Made by a program: the position numbers and the translations under genes
Assembly: GCA_902766305.1 (NCBI GenBank)
Contig: CACXDE010000150.1
Span: forward strand, 1 to 10,800
Direction: 5' to 3'
Source of the DNA: an uncultured Ruminococcus sp.
Lineage (GTDB): Bacteria > Bacillota > Clostridia > Oscillospirales > Acutalibacteraceae
Length of the DNA: 10,800 bases
Notes under the pieces: model-generated
Databases searched by the model: none
Seen by the model: only the letters and a program-made list of their open reading frames with translations
Told to the model about the DNA's origin: nothing
In this document: positions 6,509-10,800 of the stretch, piece by piece
How the letters are laid out: every line of letters starts with the position of its first letter
Numbering within the stretch: position 1 is the stretch's first letter

Positions 6509-6853
6509 TCAAATGTTGTTATAATAACTGTTGTCATATTTTGTTTCTGTTTTTACGTGTGCAAGCTGAGGCACAACGGGCATAATCTCCGATGCCTTAG
6601 CTGAAAGAGCTTTATGCAGCTCCTCAAGTTTGTCAGCGTTCATATTTGAAGTTATAAAGCTCAGAGTGTCGCTTTTCAGCTCCGGCAGAGCTACCGCCGA
6701 CAATTTTCTAATGTCTGTCAGAAGTCTTGTGCGGTAGGCTTCGCCGTCAGCCGCCTTTTCAGTAAGTTCGCTGAGCTTGTCTGACAGCGCCTTCATTTCA
6801 TCGGCGGAAAAAGTCTGTTCTCCGCCCTGTAAAAGTTTCTTTTCAATATCCAT
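6509..6853 (-). CDS. Nested in-frame scaffold protein from an internal start
   Basis: Inside the protease gene, an ATG at 6853-6851 (protease residue 192, MDIEKKLLQGGEQTF) has AAAGGA seven bases upstream, as good as the sites of neighbouring genes. It would give a separate 114-aa protein made of the C-terminal part only: helical, rich in Lys, Glu, Ala and Leu (DEMKALSDKLSELTEKAADG), with a Tyr/Asn-rich end. The same arrangement is established for lambda C/Nu3. It would supply many scaffold copies and few protease copies. The separate product is inferred from the ribosome site; the sequence cannot show that it is made. Confidence 0.65.
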   Translation of the reverse strand: MDIEKKLLQGGEQTFSADEMKALSDKLSELTEKAADGEAYRTRLLTDIRKLSAVALPELKSDTLSFITSNMNADKLEELHKALSAKASEIMPVVPQLAHVKTETKYDNSYYNNI

Positions 6854-7426
6854 TTTATTTTCCTTTCTGTAAAATTTTGATACACCGGCTGCCTTCTGTG
6901 CCGGTACAGCGACAAACGACCATTCATAAGCGTCTGTCGGTTCATCAAGTATCACACTGCATTTCTTACCGCTGTAAACATGTCCTGCAATATGATTGCA
7001 GCTGCTGAAATCACTGCCGCATACAGAGCATATTTTTTTTGCAACAGCACAGCCTACGCTTACTTCTTTTTTAATGCCGCTTTCGATCTGCATGATTACC
7101 TCATCACTGCACTTTGATCTGGGTATATATGCCTTTGCGCGAAGTCTCATGTACTTACGTCCATCGACCGTATACTGTCCGTCCGGCGATTCAGTACGGC
7201 ATTCATATATTCTTGCTGTCTGATTATCAGCCCTCGGGTCATGGTCTGTAATACCTGTCACGCCGACAAAAAGCCTGCTCAGCTTTTCAAGAGCGGTATC
7301 AGAGAATCTTTCGTTGTCTCTGTCGATCTCATTGTCGCAAAGTGTAATAGAGAAGGTGAATAGTTCATCCTCTGAGAACGGTCTGTTTGTGTATTTGTTT
7401 ATAAGTTCAAGCTCATTTTTATCCAA
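6509..7426 (-). CDS. Prohead protease fused to scaffold, HK97 (U35-like) type
   Basis: This 305-aa protein has an N-terminal protease and a C-terminal scaffold part. The herpesvirus/HK97-type catalytic set is visible: His62 in TDHDP, Ser123 in KKEVSVGCA and Glu168 in EWSFVAVPAQ. Between Ser and Glu lies a cysteine cluster with Cys133, Cys136, Cys143, His145/His149 and Cys156, which looks like a zinc knuckle. Residues 192-305 are a charged helical scaffold with its own start. The enzyme would cut scaffold and capsid arms during head maturation. The start is a TTG at 7426 (MDKNELELIN) with AAAGGA eight bases upstream and no in-frame ATG nearby. The stop TGA lies in the ribosome site of the next gene. 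Confidence 0.85.
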   Translation of the reverse strand: MDKNELELINKYTNRPFSEDELFTFSITLCDNEIDRDNERFSDTALEKLSRLFVGVTGITDHDPRADNQTARIYECRTESPDGQYTVDGRKYMRLRAKAYIPRSKCSDEVIMQIESGIKKEVSVGCAVAKKICSVCGSDFSSCNHIAGHVYSGKKCSVILDEPTDAYEWSFVAVPAQKAAGVSKFYRKENKMDIEKKLLQGGEQTFSADEMKALSDKLSELTEKAADGEAYRTRLLTDIRKLSAVALPELKSDTLSFITSNMNADKLEELHKALSAKASEIMPVVPQLAHVKTETKYDNSYYNNI

Positions 7427-7445
7427 GCTATCAGTCCTTTCATAT

Positions 7446-8576
7446 TTATTGTTGCTTACCTAAATTGTCTGCCTGCGCATGGTACAGCCTTGCCTTTGCA
7501 AGCTCCACTTCATCCTGTAGATTAATAGCGTCCCACACCACGGAAAAGCCGCAGCTGATACCCTCCAGAGCTAAAAAAGTTCTGCATATTTTTTTCAGAG
7601 GAACTTCAAGCAGTCTTCTGTAATATTCCAGTTCACTCGTCAGGATATCTGCCTGCTGTGAGGACATTCTCTCAGTAGAAGACCAATTCAGTCCAAGCAG
7701 AAACGGCGGTATAGAAAGCTTTGCGATAATTTGTTCAAGCATAAGCCTTACAGGTATCTGACTGTCGGGTATCTGATTGTCAGCGCCTATAGCTTTTATG
7801 CTGACATCGCCGACGCTGATAAAATCCCTTGGTTCAGGACTTTTCATTGCCTTGCTCCATTCGTCCGCTATCATCATCACTCTGTCCCTGCTGAAATTCC
7901 TGTCGGATTCCTGCGGTTTGTACGTTACGGCAAATCTTACATTTCCTACCCTGTCCCAGTTAGTACCTACTGCATTGAATATTTTCAGCAATATATCCGA
8001 TACGAACGGAAGACCTCTGAGGATAGAAGTGCCGTATACCTCTCCGGCTTCGGGCATCATTACGCTGCAAAGAATAAGCTCCGGATATCTTACCTCATTC
8101 AAAGCTCCGGTATTATCACGGGCGCATATTTTCATGTCAAGCGGACTTTCTTTGCAAACAAGCTCCACATCATCGGGATCGCAATTGTAAAGCGCGGCGA
8201 TTTTTCCGTCTTTACCTGTAACAATTTCTCCGACTGCTGTTCCATATGTCAGCAGCTGGTCAAGATATACCGATAAAAAGCTTTCAATTCCGTTTGAAAC
8301 TGAATTTACTCTGACATTGCTGAGAAAGCTGTCCATAAGCTGCTGTACATTATCATCTTCACAGGTGACTTTGCATCCGCCGGTAAGCCTTATGATTTTG
8401 TATATGGCTGCATCAATTACCGGCACTGCTTCTCTGAGAGAACGGTAAAGCTGCTTTTCATAATGTCTTTTCGGAGAATAGCCTCTTAAGCTGCTGAAAG
8501 GATGTTTGCTTTCGTATCCTTCGGCGGTCTGGACAAGTACAGCATCATTCTTTTTGTTTCGTTTAAACCAACTCAA
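7446..8576 (-). CDS. Phage portal protein
   Basis: This 376-aa protein follows the large terminase. The portal is the dodecameric channel through which DNA enters and leaves the head. Residues 40-66 (YEKQLYRSLREAVPVIDAAI, then KIIRLTGG) are the typical N-terminal helix of HK97-type portals. LDQLLTYGTAVGEIV at about 107-121 matches the conserved wing segment, and YGTSILRGLPFVSDILLKIF at about 183-202 the next one. The stretch LSIPPFLLGLNWSSTERMSSQQAD at about 290-313 matches the crown-proximal part. It is a little shorter than the usual 400-450 aa. The start is a TTG at 8576-8574 with AGGAGG seven bases upstream; it overlaps the terminase stop as TTGA. Confidence 0.88.
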   Translation of the reverse strand: MSWFKRNKKNDAVLVQTAEGYESKHPFSSLRGYSPKRHYEKQLYRSLREAVPVIDAAIYKIIRLTGGCKVTCEDDNVQQLMDSFLSNVRVNSVSNGIESFLSVYLDQLLTYGTAVGEIVTGKDGKIAALYNCDPDDVELVCKESPLDMKICARDNTGALNEVRYPELILCSVMMPEAGEVYGTSILRGLPFVSDILLKIFNAVGTNWDRVGNVRFAVTYKPQESDRNFSRDRVMMIADEWSKAMKSPEPRDFISVGDVSIKAIGADNQIPDSQIPVRLMLEQIIAKLSIPPFLLGLNWSSTERMSSQQADILTSELEYYRRLLEVPLKKICRTFLALEGISCGFSVVWDAINLQDEVELAKARLYHAQADNLGKQQ

Positions 8577-9829
8577 AACTTCACCTCCTGTCTGTCAATG
8601 CTGAATGCAAAAAATGTGTCTTCGGGCTGGCCAAGATGAGTTGCGGTAAAATATCTTATGTCATCCATAGCGTGGTCATTTTCTTTTATCGGAACATCCC
8701 TGCCGCTGCTTTCCCAGCGGTAAAGACCAAATTCCCTGATACTGTCCTTGCAGCAGCGGCATATTTTGATATCGCCCTGTTTAAGAGCAGTGCTTACCTG
8801 ACGTATGCCGTCCGTGACATTGTTCTTTGCCGGTATCACTGTAAACTTACCGTGACGCTTAATAACCTCGATAAAGCTTGCCGCAGAAGGGTCAACAATT
8901 ATTCTGTTAATCTCCCTGTTTCCGGCAAGACGGCAAAGACCCTCATAATGTTCCTCGTCTGTTCTTGAGCTTCCCTGAATGCGTGAATCGTAATAGTATT
9001 CGTCTATTCTGTACCACACTCCTCCGTAAAGTCCCCAAAGACCAAAGGAAGAGGGATTTACTGTGCCGTAATCGCAGGATATCACATAGTCGTCATAGTT
9101 CACTGACGGGACATCGTACAGCATATTCTGTTCAGACATGAACGGATATACAAGCCCCTCTGCCGCTGTCCATTTGCCGAGGACATATCTCTGGTAAAAG
9201 CTTCCGGAATACATTCTTCTGTAGCGGTTCAGCATTTTTTCGGAAAGGGACGGATTGTCTTCCATAGTGAAATGGATATAGTACAGATTTTTTTCATCCC
9301 TTTTGTCGATCCATTCACGCTTAAACCAGTGCTGAGGAAATTCGGGATTGCAGTTGAACCATAGCTTTGAACCCTCCACACTGCATCTTGCGGCAGCCTG
9401 TTCTACAAATGATCTTGGCATAAGTGCCGCCTCATCGAAAAGAACGCCGCAAAGTGTCATTCCCTGTATAAGTGAAGCAGAGCTTTCATCACGCCCTCCG
9501 AAGAGATAGAATGTATTGACATTGCTGCCGGTGTATACGTCTATCATGTTTGAGGACAGTCTGTCTCTTACTTCAAAACCTATATCCTTAAGGATACTGA
9601 TAAGAGGAAGAACTACATTTCTTTTGACGGATCTTATTGTTTTGCCGCATATAGCGAAGCTTCTTCCGCTGAATTTTATCATAGCCCATGATACGAAGGA
9701 AACACTCATACATACAGTCTTTCCGCTTCTGACAGCACCATCACATATGATACCGTCAAAGCTGTCACCCTTGCCGCACCACCAGTTAAGCACTGTTTTT
9801 TGTTTCTGAAAAAAAAAAAAAAACTTCAT
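8573..9829 (-). CDS. terL: Terminase large subunit (PBSX-family ATPase and nuclease)
   Basis: A 418-aa packaging motor, near full length for the family. With the ATG at 9829 as residue 1, the Walker A-like GAVRSGKT is at 31-38, Walker B VLFDEA at 129-134, and the coupling motif FNCNP at 158-162. The C-terminal nuclease shows its acidic residues at Asp253 (SCDYG), Asp313 (IVDPS) and Asp389/390 (HAMDDIRY). It cuts and translocates DNA through the portal. The start has GGAGG five bases upstream; a GTG at 9835 is too close to that site. The second to seventh codons run into a 15-base T tract, giving an odd MKFFFFFQKQK beginning. The gene overlaps terS by 44 bases in another frame. Confidence 0.93.
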   Translation of the reverse strand: MKFFFFFQKQKTVLNWWCGKGDSFDGIICDGAVRSGKTVCMSVSFVSWAMIKFSGRSFAICGKTIRSVKRNVVLPLISILKDIGFEVRDRLSSNMIDVYTGSNVNTFYLFGGRDESSASLIQGMTLCGVLFDEAALMPRSFVEQAAARCSVEGSKLWFNCNPEFPQHWFKREWIDKRDEKNLYYIHFTMEDNPSLSEKMLNRYRRMYSGSFYQRYVLGKWTAAEGLVYPFMSEQNMLYDVPSVNYDDYVISCDYGTVNPSSFGLWGLYGGVWYRIDEYYYDSRIQGSSRTDEEHYEGLCRLAGNREINRIIVDPSAASFIEVIKRHGKFTVIPAKNNVTDGIRQVSTALKQGDIKICRCCKDSIREFGLYRWESSGRDVPIKENDHAMDDIRYFTATHLGQPEDTFFAFSIDRQEVKF

Positions 9830-10298
9830 CTGCACCTCCCTGATCTTCAGAACCTATAAGCACTCTGCAAAAATTCGATACGCTGTTTTCCTCGTTGTCG
9901 GCAGCTTCCAGTTTTTCAAGAGCCTTGATTCTGTCAAAGAATTTGATTTCCAATGCTCCGTCCTTGGGCTTTTTGATTTCTGCGACATTGAACAGATCGT
10001 ATGAAGACAGATCGCTCAGCTGCGGGTCCTGAGAAAACATAAGACGAACGGCGTCGGTAACATTGCCGAAAGCAAGTCTTTCATATCCTGATCTTGCCTG
10101 CATTCTGTAGTTTTTGTTTTTTGTTTCAAACAGTCTGCGTATTTCAGCGTTGATATCGTCTCTTGCAAGAAGAGCATTTCCACGCTGTTCGGCGTTTCTG
10201 AAACCGGCACATGCAGCAGCCTCTTTGCAGTTGCCGCTGCTGACAAAATAGCAGCAAAAAAGTTTTTCTTTAGATGTAAGTTCACTGCTGTTCTGCAT
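9786..10298 (-). CDS. terS: Terminase small subunit
   Basis: This 170-aa protein opens the operon. Residues 8-56 (LTSKEKLFCCYFVSSGNCKE, AAACAGFRN, LLARDDINAEIRRLF) are the helix-turn-helix of the Terminase_2 family, which binds the packaging site and brings DNA to TerL. A middle part follows, with RLAFGNVTDAVRLMF at about 74-88 and GALEIKFFDRIKALEKLEAA at about 114-133, probably the oligomerisation helices. The last dozen residues (VFFFFSETKNSA) come from reading the homopolymer and look accidental. The ATG at 10298 has AAGGGGG nine bases upstream. It is the first gene after the promoter-palindrome region. Confidence 0.88.
   Translation of the reverse strand: MQNSSELTSKEKLFCCYFVSSGNCKEAAACAGFRNAEQRGNALLARDDINAEIRRLFETKNKNYRMQARSGYERLAFGNVTDAVRLMFSQDPQLSDLSSYDLFNVAEIKKPKDGALEIKFFDRIKALEKLEAADNEENSVSNFCRVLIGSEDQGGADEVFFFFSETKNSA
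9809..9823. repeat. 15-base homopolymer at the terS/terL junction
   Basis: A run of 15 A on the plus strand, so 15 U in the operon mRNA, lies where terS and terL overlap. It is read as V-F-F-F-F-S in terS and as five Phe in terL. Such tracts are prone to polymerase slippage, replication slippage and sequencing error. The length given here keeps terL in frame. Confidence 0.95.
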
Positions 10299-10331
10299 TA
10301 TTTATAACCCCCTTTCAACAGTCCCTTAAAA

Positions 10332-10360
10332 ACAATAAAAATTTGACCTCAAAAGGTCAA
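10332..10360 (-). promoter_or_regulatory. Candidate promoter of the phage operon
   Basis: On the minus strand TTGACC (10360-10355) and TATTGT (10337-10332) are separated by exactly 17 bases, five and four of six matches to the sigma-A hexamers. Transcription would start near 10325, some 27 bases before terS. The -35 element lies inside the palindrome at 10337-10366, which suggests control by a dimeric regulator. A/T-rich DNA gives chance matches, so this is a moderate call. Confidence 0.4.
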
Positions 10361-10366
10361 ATTTTT
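10337..10366. repeat. Perfect inverted repeat upstream of terS: operator or terminator
   Basis: Bases 10337-10349 pair perfectly with 10354-10366 (13 bp, loop CAAA), with TTTGACCT/AGGTCAAA as the core. T-rich flanks on both sides would allow it to act as an intrinsic terminator in either direction. No gene reads into it from the left, and it coincides with a leftward promoter-like sequence, so an operator for the phage operon is as likely. It might also block antisense transcription from the right. Confidence 0.75.
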
Positions 10367-10464
10367 TGAAAAACAAAAAAAATAATTATTAAAATAAAAA
10401 ATAACTAAAAAAATCCGATTAACTATTCTCTGTATTATCAAAGTATAAGAAAAAAGTATTTTCG
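10367..10464. other. A/T-rich gap with no recognised feature
   Basis: This stretch is mostly A on the plus strand, with several runs of five to eight A. I find no open frame, no RNA gene and no convincing attachment-site repeat shared with the left end of the operon. It may be bent or weakly bound DNA between divergent promoters. Confidence 0.6.
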
Positions 10465-10493
10465 TTGACTTTTATAATAAAATGATGTATGAT
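10465..10493 (+). promoter_or_regulatory. Sigma-A type promoter of the secreted LRR-like gene
   Basis: TTGACT (10465-10470) and TATGAT (10488-10493) stand 17 bases apart, each with five of six consensus matches. The start point would be near 10500, leaving a leader of about 33 bases with GGGGG (10521-10525) seven bases before the ATG. Confidence 0.85.
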
Positions 10494-10532
10494 TAAAAAA
10501 AATCCATGTCCTAAAAATCAGGGGGTCAGAAC

Positions 10533-10800
10533 ATGAAAAAAATGTTAAGAAAAGTGCTGGCAGTTTCTCTTTGTGCGTCTTTTTTATGTACAGCTTTTAC
10601 AGTTCTTCCACAGGCTGTTCCTCAAAGCAGTATAACTGTAAATGCTGCTAACACGTACAATGATTTCGTGTATATAGAAGACGGTGACATTATAACTATC
10701 GATTCCTATCAGGGCGATAAAGAAGAGGTTACTATACCATCAAAAATCAATGGTAAGGTTGTAGAGAATCTTTCACTTGGCTGCTTCAGCAATAATAGTA
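10533..10800 (+). CDS. Secreted BspA-like leucine-rich-repeat protein, N-terminal part
   Basis: The gene runs off the window after 89 codons. Residues 1-38 form a clear signal peptide: basic start MKKMLRK, hydrophobic core VLAVSLCASFLCTAFTVL, and a likely cleavage site at VNA-A. The mature start (YNDFVYIEDGDIITIDSY, then EEVTIPSKINGKVV and LGCFSNN) matches the first repeat of the LRR_5 (BspA-like) type, in which IP..I.G..V....GCF recurs. Such proteins are common exported adhesins or unknown surface proteins in gut Clostridia. Whether a dockerin or anchor follows cannot be seen. It is transcribed away from the phage operon from its own promoter and seems to be a host gene. Confidence 0.8.
   Translation, partial: MKKMLRKVLAVSLCASFLCTAFTVLPQAVPQSSITVNAANTYNDFVYIEDGDIITIDSYQGDKEEVTIPSKINGKVVENLSLGCFSNNS

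Noticed and set aside
6495..6512. Upstream TTG start for the decoration-like protein, adding MRRFFI
   Set aside because: The added codons are the ribosome site itself (AGGAGG); the ATG at 6494 is correctly spaced.
7731..8276. Open frame of 181 codons on the plus strand opposite the portal gene, with a second one at 7777-8190
   Set aside because: Both are antisense to a well-supported portal gene, lack ribosome sites and resemble no protein; they are shadows of codon bias.
9516..9809. Plus-strand frame of 97 codons opposite the start of terL
   Set aside because: It is antisense to the ATPase motifs of terL and has no promoter or ribosome site.
10016..10285. Minus-strand frame of 89 codons inside terS
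   Set aside because: It lies within a clear Terminase_2 gene in another frame and has no ribosome site; the terS frame has the family pattern.
10337..10366. Attachment-site core made by the palindrome
   Set aside because: No matching copy is visible at the left end of the operon.

Overview
The window reads as a piece of a low-to-moderate GC Firmicutes chromosome, most like Ruminococcus or a related member of the Oscillospiraceae. The grounds are the type of phage head genes, a secreted BspA-like leucine-rich-repeat protein, a C-terminal wall-sorting-like tail, strong GGAGG ribosome sites and free use of TTG and GTG starts. The species cannot be named from the sequence alone.

Layout. Bases 1-162 are the 3' end of a rightward gene for a Thr/Pro/Ala-rich surface protein. 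A 12-bp stem terminator (200-235) serves both this gene and the phage operon that meets it head-on. From 10298 down to 235, every gene runs leftward in one compact phage-derived operon. In transcription order these are: small terminase, large terminase, portal, prohead protease with an in-frame nested scaffold, a small decoration-like capsid protein, major capsid protein, three small neck/connector proteins, a tube-like protein, a newly noted 46-aa protein, a LysM baseplate protein, a gpD/XkdQ-like hub, a short gpV-like spike, gpJ-like baseplate protein and gpI-like baseplate protein. A promoter-like sequence overlapping a perfect palindrome lies just upstream of terS (10332-10366). After an A/T-rich gap, a well-formed promoter (10465-10493) drives a rightward gene with a signal peptide, cut off by the window end.

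Working together. The terminases and portal would package DNA into a protease-matured HK97-type capsid, closed by the neck proteins. The LysM, hub, spike, gpJ and gpI proteins would form a baseplate-like tip. What stands out is what is absent. The operon, with all its frames open, holds no tail sheath, no tape measure, no tail fibre, no holin or endolysin, no integrase, no repressor and no replication gene, and ordinary-looking host genes bracket it. That makes it a good candidate for a domesticated, very short-tailed DNA-packaging particle (gene-transfer-agent-like or another capsid-based device). A tail-deleted defective prophage is the main alternative.

Other points of interest are a 15-base homopolymer at the terS/terL junction, a probable AUC start codon for the tube-like gene, a 46-aa gene where the tape measure should be, and a perfect 13-bp-arm palindrome inside a neck gene.
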